Positions 27,512 to 37,241 are shown, counted from the first letter of the stretch. The stretch: 64,000 nucleotides of DNA from Frigoribacterium sp. CG_9.8 (GCF_015751965.1 NZ_JADOVH010000005.1:179574-243573), one strand, 5' to 3'. Notes: generated by a model from the sequence alone, not told the origin. Program-made: numbers and translations.

Positions 27512-27913
27512 ATGACGAATTCTTCCATGGTCCCACCGCGAGAGATCTCGATCGGTGGCGTTACCGTGAAGGTGGATGCGTCATCGTCGATTGCGCCGTT
27601 CGAGCAGTTGCGCGCGCAAATCATCGATGCGGTTGCCGCTGGTGCAATCGCAGCCGGCGCGAAACTCCCGACTGTCCGCGGTCTCGCTGATGCCCTCGGC
27701 ATTGCTGCCAATACGGTCGCACGCAGCTATCGCGAGCTGGAACGGGATGCCGTGATCGAGACACGTGGACGAGCCGGCTCATTTATTGCCCCCTCGGGAG
27801 ACGCGACCAGGCGGCAGGCGCAGGATGCCGCGACGGCCTTCGCTTCCCGCATCCGCCAATTACGGATCAGCCCTGCCGATGCTCTCGAGCTTGCGCGGGC
27901 CGCGCTGCGCTGA
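27512..27913 (+). CDS. GntR-family regulator, short YtrA-like
   Basis: 133 residues from ATG 27512 (ATG 27527 also possible). The winged helix domain covers most of the protein: PFEQLRAQIIDAVAAGAIAAGAKLPTVRGLADALGIAANTVARSYRELERDAVIETRGRAGSFI. Only a ~45-residue helical tail follows, as in the YtrA subgroup, which often controls transport genes. No transporter is adjacent, so its target is unknown. Convergent with the Lrp gene, 12 bases apart. Confidence 0.85.
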   Translation: MTNSSMVPPREISIGGVTVKVDASSSIAPFEQLRAQIIDAVAAGAIAAGAKLPTVRGLADALGIAANTVARSYRELERDAVIETRGRAGSFIAPSGDATRRQAQDAATAFASRIRQLRISPADALELARAALR

Positions 27914-27925
27914 GGCCGGCGACGC

Positions 27926-28366
27926 CTATGCTTCGCGTGCGCGGTGGATGAGCTTCGACAGTACGATCGCGCTACGGGTGTGGTCCACGTTGGGGGCTAC
28001 CCGCACTCGCTCGAGCGCGAGTTCGAGCGATGGGATATCGCGAGAGCGCATGTGCACGATGGCATCCGCGCTCCCCGTGACGGTACCGGCATCCACGACC
28101 TCGGGGATGCCCGACAAAATGCGCCGCAATTCCTCCGGGGCAACGGTGCCGCGGCAGAAGAGCTCGACGTATGCTTCGGTGCCGAGACCTTCGACCGCAG
28201 GATCGACCTGAATGGTGAACCCGCGGATGACCTTGTCGGCAACCAGCCGGTCCACGCGGCGTTTCACCGCGGACGCAGAGAGCCCGATCACCTCGCCGAT
28301 ATCACCGTATCCGGCGCGCGCGTTGTGGCGGAGAAAGTCGAGGATGCCGTAGTCGAGACTGTCCAT
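27926..28366 (-). CDS. Lrp/AsnC-family regulator
   Basis: 146 residues: N-terminal helix-turn-helix (DYGILDFLRHNARAGYGDIGEVIGLSASAVKRRVDRLVADKVIRGFT) and a RAM ligand-binding domain (AYVELFCRGTV...VVDAGTVTGSADAIVHMRSRDI). It diverges from ddaH across 134 bp, the arrangement expected when an Lrp protein senses an amino acid (here perhaps arginine or citrulline, inferred) and controls the neighbouring catabolic gene. Confidence 0.9.
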   Translation of the reverse strand: MDSLDYGILDFLRHNARAGYGDIGEVIGLSASAVKRRVDRLVADKVIRGFTIQVDPAVEGLGTEAYVELFCRGTVAPEELRRILSGIPEVVDAGTVTGSADAIVHMRSRDIPSLELALERVRVAPNVDHTRSAIVLSKLIHRAREA

Positions 28367-28500
28367 GTTCTTACCTTATGGTGCATTGTTGTGCTGGGCA
28401 CGCTATCTTCAAAGATTTCGTGCGCCCTACGCGGCCAAAGCTCACAACTGTGCGTGTGAGACTGGAATGACCCCACACCCCGATCTCCAAAGGAGCCCTC

Positions 28501-29373
28501 GTGTCGGCCACCATGCCTGCAACGAATGTTGCCACTGTCCGCACCCCGTCCAAGCGCACCATCCTCATGTGTCGCCCCGAGTTTTTCACGGTGGTGTATC
28601 GGATCAACCCCTGGATGGATCCGCAGCTCCCCACCGACACCGCGCTCGCAGTGCGCCAGTGGGAGGCACTGTACGCGACGTACCTCGACCTCGGCTTCGA
28701 TGTCCACCTCATCGATCCGATCGACGGCCTGCCCGACATGGTCTATGCCGCTAACGGTGGATTCGTGCTCGACAACATCGCCTACGGTGCGAGCTTCACC
28801 TACCCGGAGCGCCAGCCCGAGGGACCGGCCTACATGGACTGGTTCCGCGAGAATGGCTTCGATGTGAAGGTGCCGGACAACATCAACGAGGGCGAGGGGG
28901 ACTTTCTCCTCGTCGGCGATGTGATCCTCGCCGGCACCGGTTTTCGCAGTGCCTCCAACAGCCATCAGGAGCTCGCCGAGCTGTACGGGCGTGACGTCAT
29001 CACACTCGAGCTGGTGAACCCGAGTTTCTACCATCTCGATACCGCGATCGCCGTGCTGGACCCCCAGCCGGGCTACGTCGGACCGGACGGGTCAGGGCCC
29101 AACATCGCCTACCTGCCGAGTGCTTTCAACGAGCAGGGTCTCACGGTGCTGCGTGAGCGTTTTCCCAACGCGATTCTGGTGACGGAGGAGGATGCCGCTG
29201 TGCTCGGCCTCAACTCCTTCGGCGACGGCTACAACATGGTGATCGCCTCGCGCGCCACGGACTACGAGCGACAGCTCCGCGAGCGCGGCTACAACCCCAT
29301 CGGCGTCGACCTCTCCGAATTGCTTCTCGGCGGCGGCGGCGTCAAGTGCTGCACCCTCGAACTGCGCCGATAA
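28501..29373 (+). CDS. ddaH: Dimethylargininase / amidinotransferase-family hydrolase
   Basis: 290 residues, GTG start 28501 with AAAGGAG upstream. Guanidino-modifying-enzyme fold: MCRPEFFTVVYRINPWMD, DMVYAANGGFVLDN, the Glu/Asp-rich EGEGDFLLVGD, GTGFRS, the catalytic His in FYHLDTAIAVL and the nucleophilic Cys in GGGGVKCCTLELRR at the C-terminus. Family knowledge suggests hydrolysis of dimethylarginine to citrulline and dimethylamine. Probably controlled by the divergent Lrp protein. Confidence 0.88.
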   Translation: MSATMPATNVATVRTPSKRTILMCRPEFFTVVYRINPWMDPQLPTDTALAVRQWEALYATYLDLGFDVHLIDPIDGLPDMVYAANGGFVLDNIAYGASFTYPERQPEGPAYMDWFRENGFDVKVPDNINEGEGDFLLVGDVILAGTGFRSASNSHQELAELYGRDVITLELVNPSFYHLDTAIAVLDPQPGYVGPDGSGPNIAYLPSAFNEQGLTVLRERFPNAILVTEEDAAVLGLNSFGDGYNMVIASRATDYERQLRERGYNPIGVDLSELLLGGGGVKCCTLELRR

Positions 29374-29527
29374 CCCTGCTTGCAGCTCTCACGGCCGAGT
29401 TGCATCGGCACTGTTCCGGTCGGCGCCGTTCCGGTCGGCCAATGAGCTGGGTTTCCTGACGAACTCGCCCGCACGACGAGCACCCGGCGCCCCCGCACGA
29501 GGCGGGAACGCCGGACAACACGAATCC

Positions 29528-30499
29528 TTAGGCTGCGGCCGACGAATACGTGCTCTGGATGACCGAACCCCAGTACGGGCCGAACATCGTGTTCGGCACG
29601 CTGGTGTAACCGAAGCTGTTGACGGAGTTCTGTGATCCGCCCGAACTGCTGCCGATGAACCAGGGGCCACCGGAGGAGCCGCCGGTCATGTCGCAAGGGA
29701 TACCCTGCGACTGCGACTGGCCGTAGGGGTCAGGCTGCGCGGTGCCACTGCATGACTGCAGCGTGGCGCCCGTAAACGGCGCAGCGGCCGGATACCCGAA
29801 TGCCTTGTAGGTGAGCCCCCGTGCCTGGTTGAAGGAAACGCCTGACGCCCCCACGATGTTGCTGAGGTATGTGCCGTTCACCGGCGCCACCCGCGCAAAT
29901 CCAGTGTCATAGCTGATGTCACCCCCGGAGGTCCACCGGGTTGGTGCGGTCAGTGCGGTGGCCGTCCACTGTCCATAGGGAGCAGTGCCGTTCTGATAGG
30001 CGGGAACAAAGACCCAGCGTGTGGCAAATGCACCGGGTCCCTCATTCACGCAGTGCCCGGCCGTAGCGACGGTGCTCCGGTTGGTGGCGGCAATTGCGTT
30101 GCCCGAGCACACGTAATCGGTGCCACCGAGAGTGAAGAAGACCTTACCGATATGGCTGACGGTCGACTCTTGTGTCGCGGCGGGGATCGCCTTCTTGGCC
30201 GCCGGCTGGCCGGGCACGCTGACGGACTTCCCGGCCGTGACCGGCTGTGACTGTGCTGCCTTCACGGCCGCTGATGACCTGTTGGCCACGAGCGCGTCGC
30301 CCGGCGTGGCCGCCTTCATCCGTTCCGCCGTCCAATAGTTCCCGCCCTGCTGGGTCTGAGGCACGATCCAGGTAGTGACCCCGGCGGACGATAGTTCGGG
30401 GCTGTTTGCGGCCGTGGCACTGGCGCCACTTCCCGAGATGAGGACCACACTGAGCGCCAGTGCGCCCAGAACCCCACAGCTGATTTTTTTCGATGTCAT
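29528..30499 (-). CDS. Secreted trypsin-like serine protease
   Basis: About 323 residues from ATG 30499, chosen because ACGGAGCC precedes it (the upstream GTG/ATG options lack one). A signal peptide (KKISCGVLGALALSVVLISGSGASATA) with an AxA cleavage site is followed by a ~90-residue propeptide-like region and an S1 protease domain: TAGHC (His), SYDTGF (Asp) and TGGSSGGPW (Ser). Cys pairs near each motif suggest disulfides. The pattern is that of glutamyl-endopeptidase/V8-like extracellular proteases of actinobacteria. The gap downstream contains a duplicated GTTCCGGTCGG and GC-rich hairpins that may terminate transcription. Confidence 0.9.
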   Translation of the reverse strand: MTSKKISCGVLGALALSVVLISGSGASATAANSPELSSAGVTTWIVPQTQQGGNYWTAERMKAATPGDALVANRSSAAVKAAQSQPVTAGKSVSVPGQPAAKKAIPAATQESTVSHIGKVFFTLGGTDYVCSGNAIAATNRSTVATAGHCVNEGPGAFATRWVFVPAYQNGTAPYGQWTATALTAPTRWTSGGDISYDTGFARVAPVNGTYLSNIVGASGVSFNQARGLTYKAFGYPAAAPFTGATLQSCSGTAQPDPYGQSQSQGIPCDMTGGSSGGPWFIGSSSGGSQNSVNSFGYTSVPNTMFGPYWGSVIQSTYSSAAA

Positions 30500-30744
30500 T
30501 GGTTTGGCTCCGTTCATCGGCGGACCGACCGCTACTCGTTCTGCGGCCGTCCGCACTCAGTTTCGGCGTCAACCTCGGCGTGCAACCGGGATTCTGTGGA
30601 TGTCGAAACTAATGTTGTGGATTCCACAAATCTTGGGTGTCCTCCCGGGAGAGTGCTATTTTCCCGCGCGTGTTTCGCAGGTGCAGCGGACCCTCCCCGT
30701 CGAGTATCGTTCCAACTGTGGGTGACCGGCCAGGGGGTGAAGCG

Positions 30745-31770
30745 ATGGACCATTTTCCCGAATCGTCTGCGACTCCGCTCAGGGGTGGTCCGGCGCTGCG
30801 CTGGGGAGTGCTTGCCCCCGGCCGAATCGCCGCTGCCTTTGTCGAGACCCTCCATGCCAATTCAGACCAGCGGATGCACGCGGTTGCGTCGCGCTCGTAT
30901 GAGCGGGCCGCTGCGTTCGGCACTCGATTCGGCATCGATCGCGTGTACGGCAGTTACACGCAGTTGGTGGCGGATCCTGGCATCGATATCGTCTACGTGG
31001 CGGCCCCGCACAGTGAGCATCGCGCGCTCGCGCTGCTCGCAATCGCCGCGGGTAAGCATGTGCTCATCGAAAAGCCGATCGCACTCACGGCAGCGGAGGC
31101 GCGGGAGATCGCGGAGGCTGCGCGCGCAGCCGGAGTGTTCGCGATGGAGGCGATGTGGGCGCGTTTTCTGCCGCAGACCACCGTGATCGCCACACTGTTA
31201 GCCGATGGGATGCTCGGGGATATCGGCCTCGTCGCTGCGGATTACGGCTCGATCTTCGACTTCGATCCCGTGAGCCGAGTGTACGATCCTGCACTCGGGG
31301 GCGGAGCGCTGCTCGATCTGGGGGTGTATCCGATCTGGTTCGCGCATTTCGTGCTCGGTCGTCCCAGCCGGGTTGTTGCGAGTGGTTCGATCACGTCGAC
31401 GGGAGTGGATGGCCAGGCCGCGATCCTGTTCAGCACCCAGAGCGGCGCTGAAGCCCAACTGAGCACGAGCATGATCGTGTCGACCCCGGTGCGGGCCACG
31501 GTGAGCGGCTCCCTCGCCAGCGTCGACATTGATGCACCGTTCATCGCTCCCGGAGGGTTCACCCTGTACCGGGATGGCGCCGATGAACCGCTGCGCTGGG
31601 ACGATCCAACGCCGCTGCGCTGGCGCGACGGACTGGTGTGGCAGGCGGTCGCCGCGGCGCAGCACATTGCTGACGGGATGACCGAGTCACCGCTGCATCC
31701 GCTCGATGTCTCGATTGCCGTGCTCGAGACCATCGACGAGGCGCGACGCCAGTTGGGACTGCCCGAATAA
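30745..31770 (+). CDS. Gfo/Idh/MocA-family oxidoreductase
   Basis: 341 residues. Rossmann NAD(P) motif WGVLAPGRIAAAFVETL (~20-36), YVAAPHSEHRALALLAIAAGKHVLIEKPIALTAAEA (the EKP motif, ~102) and the GGGALLDLGVYPIWFAHFVLG segment typical of the C-terminal domain. Similar to dihydrodiol/trans-1,2-dehydrogenase-like members; sugar substrate probable but unknown. ATG 30745 is preferred with GGGGGTGAAG upstream; a GTG at 30718 is possible. Confidence 0.85.
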   Translation: MDHFPESSATPLRGGPALRWGVLAPGRIAAAFVETLHANSDQRMHAVASRSYERAAAFGTRFGIDRVYGSYTQLVADPGIDIVYVAAPHSEHRALALLAIAAGKHVLIEKPIALTAAEAREIAEAARAAGVFAMEAMWARFLPQTTVIATLLADGMLGDIGLVAADYGSIFDFDPVSRVYDPALGGGALLDLGVYPIWFAHFVLGRPSRVVASGSITSTGVDGQAAILFSTQSGAEAQLSTSMIVSTPVRATVSGSLASVDIDAPFIAPGGFTLYRDGADEPLRWDDPTPLRWRDGLVWQAVAAAQHIADGMTESPLHPLDVSIAVLETIDEARRQLGLPE

Positions 31771-31812
31771 TCGGGCTATTAGGGGAGCTGTGTCCGCTCG
31801 TGGACGCGTCAG

Positions 31813-33207
31813 CTACGCGATCGGTGACCTGCGCGGGCCGGTTTTCGGTGGTGCAGTCTTCGGTGGTGCAGATTTTGGTGGTGCAGTCTTTGGTGGCGCA
31901 GTATTCGGTGAAGCCGCTGGCTTAGCGGCGGTGCGCGGCGTAGATCGCGGTGCGCTCGCCGCCGCGCTGCTGAGTGCCCGAGGGGCCAGTCGCTCGAGCT
32001 GCGTCACGTGGGCCGGTGTCAGTTCGGCGAGCGTGGTGACCCCGAGCAGGCGCATCGTGCGGGTGATCTGCTCGCCGAGGATCTCGATCATTCGGTCGAC
32101 TCCCTCGCGGCCACCCGCCATGAGGCCGTACAGGTAGGCACGACCCACGAGGGTGAAGTCCGCACCGAGGGCGATGGCGGCGACGATGTCGGCCCCGGAC
32201 ATGATGCCCGTGTCGAGGTGAACTTCGAGGTCTTTCCCCACCTCGCGGGCGACATCCGGAAGCAGGTGGAACGGGATGGGTGCGCGGTCAAGCTGGCGAC
32301 CGCCGTGGTTCGAGAGGATGATGCCGTCGACCCCCATCGTCGCGAGTCGTCTGGCATCATCGAGGTTCTGCACTCCCTTGACCACGAGCTTGCCCGGCCA
32401 CTGATTCTTGATCCAGGCGAGGTCATCGAAAGTGACGGTCGGATCGAACATCGTGTCGAGCAGCTCGCCCACGGTGCCGGACCACCGGTCGAGGGAGGCG
32501 AAGGCGAGGGGCTCGGTGGTGAGGAAGTTGATCCACCATTCCGGCCGCGGCAGGGCGTTGATCACGGTTCCGAGGGTGAGCTGCGGCGGGATGGAGAATC
32601 CGTTGCGCTTGTCGCGCAGGCGCGCACCGGCCACTGGAACATCCACCGTCACCAGCAGGGTGTCGAACCCGGCCTTCGCGGCCCGGTCCACGAGTGCCAT
32701 CGAGCGGTCGCGATCCTTCCACATGTAGAGCTGGAACCAGTTGCGCCCGTTCGGGTTCGCTGCTTTCACGTCTTCGATCGTGGTTGTGCCCATGGTCGAC
32801 AGCGAGAACGGGATGCCCGCGGCAGCCGCGGCGCTGGCCCCCGCGATCTCGCCCTCTGACTGCATCATGCGGGTAAAGCCGGTCGGGGCGATACCGAATG
32901 GCAGCGCGGTTGGGCCACCGAGCACCGTTCGGGAGGTGTCGACCACCGAGACATCCCGAAGGATCGATGGGTTGAACTGGATGTCCTCGAAGGCCTGGCG
33001 CGCACGGCCGAGCGAGATCTCGGCCTCGGCGGCTCCCTCGGTGTAGTCGAAGGCGGCTTTCGGGGTGCGGCGCTGGGCGATCGCGCGCAGATCCTGAATC
33101 GTCAGTGCCTTCTCGAGCCGACGCTTCTTCGCGTTGAACTCCGGTGTGGCGAAGTGCATCAGGGGTGCGAGGTCGCGGATCTTCGGGAAGTGGCGTTCGA
33201 GTTTCAT
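31813..33207 (-). CDS. lldD: L-lactate dehydrogenase / FMN-dependent alpha-hydroxyacid oxidase
   Basis: 464 residues. FMN-barrel motifs: [78 protein letters not shown], and the active-site [12 protein letters not shown] (catalytic His) with [20 protein letters not shown]. The last ~55 residues are foreign to the family: an Ala/Ser/Pro stretch with four to five [10 protein letters not shown] units encoded by a 15-bp repeat. Third gene of the gntR operon; overlaps the dehydrogenase gene by ATGA. Confidence 0.92.
   Translation of the reverse strand: MKLERHFPKIRDLAPLMHFATPEFNAKKRRLEKALTIQDLRAIAQRRTPKAAFDYTEGAAEAEISLGRARQAFEDIQFNPSILRDVSVVDTSRTVLGGPTALPFGIAPTGFTRMMQSEGEIAGASAAAAAGIPFSLSTMGTTTIEDVKAANPNGRNWFQLYMWKDRDRSMALVDRAAKAGFDTLLVTVDVPVAGARLRDKRNGFSIPPQLTLGTVINALPRPEWWINFLTTEPLAFASLDRWSGTVGELLDTMFDPTVTFDDLAWIKNQWPGKLVVKGVQNLDDARRLATMGVDGIILSNHGGRQLDRAPIPFHLLPDVAREVGKDLEVHLDTGIMSGADIVAAIALGADFTLVGRAYLYGLMAGGREGVDRMIEILGEQITRTMRLLGVTTLAELTPAHVTQLERLAPRALSSAAASAPRSTPRTAAKPAASPNTAPPKTAPPKSAPPKTAPPKTGPRRSPIA
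31840..31915. repeat. Coding 15-bp repeat at the 3' end of lldD
   Basis: Plus-strand units close to TTCGGTGGTGCAGTC are repeated about five times; read on the minus strand they encode T-A-P-P-K. The reading frame is preserved across all copies. Confidence 0.8.
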
Positions 33208-34184
33208 GGTTGTGTCCTTCTGTCGACGACGATGTTGAGAGGGGAGAGGCCGCTGCGCAGGCGGGCGATCTGTTGGCGCACGAGGGGATCGACCCTCGAA
33301 GACATGCTCGAGATATTGCCGCCGAGGTGTGGGGTGATGATTACGCCGGGCAGCATCCAGAGCGGATGGTCCGCGGGGAGCGGTTCCGGTTCGACGACGT
33401 CGACGGCGACGCGAATTGCTCCCGCGCCCGCCCGCTCGGTCAGGGCATCCGTGTCGACGATCGCCCCACGCGACACGTTCACGAGCAGGGCCCTCGGCTT
33501 CATCTTGCCGAGAAAGGTCTGGTCGACCATTTTCGTGGTCTCTCCGGTGAGAGGCACGGCAATGATGACGATATCCGCGAGGGGCAACAGCGCTGGTAGG
33601 TCGGTTATGGCGTGGATGAGGCCGTGGTCGTCGCTGCGCGCACTGCGAGCAACCCTGGTGATCGCGACATCAAAGGGGGCGAGGCGCGTTTCGATCGCGC
33701 TGCCGACTCCGCCGACACCGACGATCAGAACCGAGCTCCCGAGAAGCCCCGGATACCAGTCCCGCTTCCACAGGCCAGCCGGCTGGGCGCGCGCCGCGAC
33801 ATCCAGGCCGCGCTGGCTAGACAGGATCAGGGCCAGCGCGAGCTCCGCGGTCGCACCCTCGTGCACACCGACCGCGTTGCAGTAGGCGATGCCGGCGGGT
33901 AGGTGCTCGGCGACGCCGTCATACCCGAGCGCTTGGCTCTGCACCACGAAGACCTGGGAGTCGGCGAGCTTCGGCAGCGCAGTCGCGGAGACCGAGTACG
34001 GCAGCACCAACAGGTCGATCGGGCGGTCGAGCGGGGCGTCCTCCGTTGTCCAGAGGACGAGGGCGATTTCGGTCGGGGTGCCGGTTCCATTTTTGCTGCC
34101 GCCGCCTATTTCTGTCCCTCTCTCGATCGGCGCCAGACGGTGGAGCATCGCTTCGTCCGGCACCGCGACGGTGATGGTTCTCAT
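33204..34184 (-). CDS. D-2-hydroxyacid dehydrogenase
   Basis: 326 residues. NAD-binding domain: [36 protein letters not shown] (~145-180), then [46 protein letters not shown] and [31 protein letters not shown] (catalytic Glu and His). The N-terminal catalytic domain is less conserved. Between a GntR regulator and LldD, each overlapping by ATGA, it may interconvert a 2-hydroxyacid with its keto acid in the same catabolic route. Confidence 0.9.
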   Translation of the reverse strand: MRTITVAVPDEAMLHRLAPIERGTEIGGGSKNGTGTPTEIALVLWTTEDAPLDRPIDLLVLPYSVSATALPKLADSQVFVVQSQALGYDGVAEHLPAGIAYCNAVGVHEGATAELALALILSSQRGLDVAARAQPAGLWKRDWYPGLLGSSVLIVGVGGVGSAIETRLAPFDVAITRVARSARSDDHGLIHAITDLPALLPLADIVIIAVPLTGETTKMVDQTFLGKMKPRALLVNVSRGAIVDTDALTERAGAGAIRVAVDVVEPEPLPADHPLWMLPGVIITPHLGGNISSMSSRVDPLVRQQIARLRSGLSPLNIVVDRRTQP

Positions 34185-34897
34185 GGCGCCTCCGGACGGT
34201 CGACGGTGTGGTCTGCGTCGAACTTGCTCAGCAGTCGGTCCCGTGCGGTGAAGATGTGTTCGCGAGTGAGCCGACCGGCCAGGGCGGCGTCGCCTGCCGC
34301 GATGGCGTCGAGGATTCCCTGGTGCTGCTCGGCGACATCTGTCGGCCGGATCAACTGGTGCGACTGCACCTGCCCGATGCAGAGTTCGATCTCGCCCATC
34401 AGTAGGCCGTGCATCTTTGCAAGGCGCGGGCTGCTTTGCCCGAGGACGAGCGCCCGGTGGAAGTCGATGTCGGCGCGGGCGAGGGCGGCGCGGTCGTCGG
34501 ATCTCACGTTCTCGAGCAGCTCTCGATGCCTGGCGAGCGCGGCAACCGGCACGACACCCTCGAGGGCGAGGTGGCGCATCGCCTCCTCTTCAAGGATGGC
34601 GCGATTGCCGTACAGGTCATCGATATCGTGCCGGCTCAGCTCCGGAACCTGTGCCGAGTGGTGGGCCCGCCTCGCAAGCAATCCTTCGGCGACGAGCCTC
34701 TCGAGGGCCGCCTTCGCCGTGGGCCGGGCGACGCCGTAGCGGGAGGCGATCGCGGTCTCGGTGAACACCGCACCGGGCGGCTCTGCGATGGAGACAATAC
34801 TCTCCCGAAGAGCCTCGTACACGGCCTCGGGCACCGAGGTGGTTCGGAGGGGGGCTGGCCGCTTTTCGGTGACAGCGGGGGCGCTTTGCGACAACAT
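34181..34897 (-). CDS. GntR/FadR-type regulator (FCD domain)
   Basis: 238 residues from ATG 34897. Winged helix: VPEAVYEALRESIVSIAEPPGAVFTETAIASRYGVARPTAKAALERLVAEGLLARR, followed by the helical FCD domain with metal-ligand-like residues (DIDFHRAL, EQHQGILDAIAAGD, REHI). First gene of a three-gene operon with the hydroxyacid dehydrogenase and lldD, hence LldR-like control by lactate or a similar acid is inferred. An alternative ATG at 34915 would start above the operator. Confidence 0.9.
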   Translation of the reverse strand: MLSQSAPAVTEKRPAPLRTTSVPEAVYEALRESIVSIAEPPGAVFTETAIASRYGVARPTAKAALERLVAEGLLARRAHHSAQVPELSRHDIDDLYGNRAILEEEAMRHLALEGVVPVAALARHRELLENVRSDDRAALARADIDFHRALVLGQSSPRLAKMHGLLMGEIELCIGQVQSHQLIRPTDVAEQHQGILDAIAAGDAALAGRLTREHIFTARDRLLSKFDADHTVDRPEAP

Positions 34898-34907
34898 TGT
34901 TAGACAA
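34897..34907. promoter_or_regulatory. FadR-subfamily operator
   Basis: TTGTTAGACAA fits the TNGTNNNACNA consensus of FadR-type GntR proteins on both strands. It abuts the gntR start codon, so the regulator probably represses its own operon. Confidence 0.55.
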
Positions 34908-35035
34908 GTATGCATCGGTTTGCGCCGGAGGTGCTCCCCCAATCGTCTTTTAAGGCCCACCCGCCTCGCCCGCTGGCCCGGGCGGGCGGTTGGGTAGGCG
35001 GTTGAGCCCTGCGGGTCAATCACGACACCTGCGCG

Positions 35036-35091
35036 CCGTACCGCGACGCGAGTGCGCGGTACGGTGGCCGGTAATGGGCAGCAATTACCGG
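35036..35091. terminator. Two consecutive perfect hairpins after the GSYVS gene
   Basis: Reading the plus strand, CCGTACCGCG pairs with CGCGGTACGG around nine bases (35036-35064), and CCGGTAAT pairs with ATTACCGG around eight (35068-35091). The second hairpin includes the stop codon of the small minus-strand gene. Neither is followed by a T-run. A GC-rich region (34950-35000) continues towards gntR. Confidence 0.6.
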
Positions 35092-35336
35092 GAGATGTAG
35101 CTGCCGGCCGACGTTGCGGATGCGATGGCGTCGGAGACATAGCTGCCGCGGGAGCGGTCGGCCGTCGCCACGCGCTCGGAAACGGTCACGTAGCCACCAT
35201 CCTCGCGGTGCGCCGACCGGGCGGTGCTCAGGGAGACGTAGGAGTCGGAGGCCAGGTGACTCGCGGCTGCGACATCCTGCGGCTCGCTCGGCAGGTCAAA
35301 GAGAGCGGAGAGGTTGATTTCGTGTGTGGTTGTCAT
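35085..35336 (-). CDS. Small GSYVS-repeat protein, unknown function
   Basis: 83 residues from ATG 35336, preceded by GAAGGACATCACC. The protein contains four spaced copies of a short motif: SDSYVSLS, DGGYVTVS, RGSYVSDA and AGSYISR, the last at the very C-terminus. Spacers are charged and Ala/Ser-rich; there is no signal peptide, cysteine or transmembrane segment. The N-terminal MTTTHEINLSALFDLPSEPQD is leader-like. It lies 301 bp after fur on the same strand and ends in strong hairpins, so it is a separate, well-delimited gene. A structural, secreted-peptide or RiPP-precursor role is possible, but no modifying enzyme is adjacent. Confidence 0.6.
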   Translation of the reverse strand: MTTTHEINLSALFDLPSEPQDVAAASHLASDSYVSLSTARSAHREDGGYVTVSERVATADRSRGSYVSDAIASATSAGSYISR

Positions 35337-35637
35337 GGTGATGTCCTTCGATTGGTGAGTCTTGCGGGTGGAATTTTTGATGGAGTGGATATCGGGCCTG
35401 CGACTGCGACGAGTGATGCCTGTGGGTCGCTCGCGGCCCTCGGCAACTCCCCGCAACAGGTCATCTCGCGCACGAGACAGAAGTTCTGTGCAGGGTGAGA
35501 AGACCGCGGCCGTTTCCTGGTCGACCGACCAACGACATCACGATGTGTCGGGATGGCCTGTTGCGGTCGCCAATGAAGGCTGCGAGCGGATGCGCTATTG
35601 CTCCGATGGAAAATACCGGCAAGGCGCGGGTCTGGCG
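35337..35637. other. 301-bp gap between fur and the GSYVS gene
   Basis: Presumably carries the promoter of the small gene. CCGCAACAGG (35451-35460) and CCTGTTGCGG (35557-35566) form a distant 10-bp inverted repeat. No reading frame in it looks coding. Confidence 0.5.
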
Positions 35638-36096
35638 CTACGCCGTTTCTTCGAGCGCTGGCTGCAGCTGGCAGCTGGCGCAGATGCCGGTAAATGTGAC
35701 TTCAGCGGCGAGAACGGTGAATCCCGAAACGTCGGACGGGGTGAGGCAGGGAGCCGCACCGATCACACAATCGACATCGTTCAGATCCCCGCACTGAACG
35801 CAGAGAATATGGTGGTGGTTGTCTCCGACCCGACACTCGAACAGTGCGGGCGAGCCCGCTGGGTCGGTACGACGCACTAGACCTGCGGAGGTAAACGCTG
35901 CCAGCACTCCGTACACGGCTTGCACAGAGGTTGTTGGTAGTTCGCTCCGAACGCGAGCAAAAACATCTTCTGCGCTGGAGTGTGGGGCATCCTGCAGCAT
36001 TGCCAGCACGGCCAACCGCGGCGCGGTGACCTTCAGTCCGGCGGCTCGTACGGAGACTGCCAGGCTGGCCGACTCTCCGGAACCCGAATGCATCAT
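35638..36096 (-). CDS. Fur-family metalloregulator
   Basis: 152 residues from ATG 36096. Winged helix: AAGLKVTAPRLAVLAMLQDAPHSSAEDVFARVRSELPTTSVQAVYGVLAAFTSAGLVRR; dimerisation/metal domain with HHHILCVQCGDLNDVDC and FTGICASC, giving two CxxC pairs for structural zinc. The form resembles FurA (redox/iron) of actinobacteria, but no catalase gene is adjacent. The upstream AT-rich CATTTGACTTATTCAAAACAACTG region (36107-36130, reverse strand) is a candidate autoregulatory promoter. Confidence 0.88.
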   Translation of the reverse strand: MMHSGSGESASLAVSVRAAGLKVTAPRLAVLAMLQDAPHSSAEDVFARVRSELPTTSVQAVYGVLAAFTSAGLVRRTDPAGSPALFECRVGDNHHHILCVQCGDLNDVDCVIGAAPCLTPSDVSGFTVLAAEVTFTGICASCQLQPALEETA

Positions 36097-36255
36097 GGAT
36101 CCAACGACAGCAGTTGTTTTGAATAAGTCAAATGTCGGTCTGGCGGCTTTGGTGGTGGGCAAGATTTCCAGAACGGCATCCGATCCTCCAACGCCTGCTC
36201 GGCAGGCCGCATCACAGCCCGAACCGGCGGTGCGAGACGATAGCGTAGACGGATC

Positions 36256-37239
36256 ATGCCGACGAAGATTCCCGCCGACGCTCCCGCGCTTATCGTGCCC
36301 GAGTTTGGCCGCATTGAGCTGGGGCGACGCCCCGTCGCGCATCCGGGACCGGGGAAGGTGCTCATCCGCACTGACTTCACGGGCGTGAGTGTCGGTACTG
36401 AGATGCTGGCCGCCACCGGGGAGCGACCCTCTTGGGGCCCGGCACCATTCACCCCCGGCTATCAGGGCGTCGGCCATATCGTCGCGTTTGGTGATGGAGA
36501 AGAGCGACACGGCCTCACGCTCGGTGAGGCGGTCGCCTGCTTCGGCGATGGTACCCATGGCGCGTACTTCGTCGCAGACCTCGAGCTGACGTATCCAATC
36601 GAGGAGACTGATTCGTACCACATGGCCGCCCTGTTCGTGCCAGCTGCGGTCGGCCTCAATGCCATCGATAAGGCCGGGCTCGAGAGTGGCGACACCGTGC
36701 TCGTGCTCGGGCAGGGGCTGATCGGGCAGGCAACGGCAATGCTCGCACGCGACCGTGGTGCCTATGTAGTGGTGTCCGAGGTCTCGCCGGAGCGCCGGGC
36801 CATCTCCGCTGCGCACTGCGCCGATCGGGTGATCGACGGCTCAGCCGGTTCGCCGTGGTCGCAGCTGCAGCCCGACTTTCCCGACGGATTCGACATGGTG
36901 ATCGAGTCCACCGGCGTAGCGGCGCTTATCGACAGTGCGCTCGAATGCTTGCGCTTCGAGGGCACCATGGTCTTCGAGGGCGTCTATCCCGACCAGGTCT
37001 CCTTCACCTACGAACTCGCGCATGAACGCCAGATCAATGCTGTGTTCCCGTGGTTCATCGGCACCTCCGAAGTGCGCCGCACCGTGCTGCGCCGTATTGT
37101 CTCCGGTGAGCTCGACTTTGACCCGCTCATCACCAACCAGGTGAACTGGACCGAGGCTGACGCCACCTACCGGCGCCTCTTCACCCCGGAGCGCAACCAT
37201 CTCAACGGAATCGTCATCGACTGGCGGGGAGCGGAATAA
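36256..37239 (+). CDS. MDR-superfamily (zinc-type) dehydrogenase
   Basis: 327 residues. GroES-like domain ([49 protein letters not shown]) and NAD(P) Rossmann domain ([30 protein letters not shown]...[32 protein letters not shown]). The four-cysteine structural zinc loop is absent and the usual catalytic Cys is replaced by GVSVGTE, as in the bacterial 'zinc-binding' members lacking zinc. Substrate unknown. Divergent from fur, two bases before the next gene. Confidence 0.8.
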   Translation: MPTKIPADAPALIVPEFGRIELGRRPVAHPGPGKVLIRTDFTGVSVGTEMLAATGERPSWGPAPFTPGYQGVGHIVAFGDGEERHGLTLGEAVACFGDGTHGAYFVADLELTYPIEETDSYHMAALFVPAAVGLNAIDKAGLESGDTVLVLGQGLIGQATAMLARDRGAYVVVSEVSPERRAISAAHCADRVIDGSAGSPWSQLQPDFPDGFDMVIESTGVAALIDSALECLRFEGTMVFEGVYPDQVSFTYELAHERQINAVFPWFIGTSEVRRTVLRRIVSGELDFDPLITNQVNWTEADATYRRLFTPERNHLNGIVIDWRGAE

Positions 37240-37241
37240 CT

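Noticed and set aside
35362..35880. Plus-strand frame of ~170 codons across the fur/GSYVS gap
   Set aside because: Half of it is antisense to fur, and the rest has no similarity or start signal.
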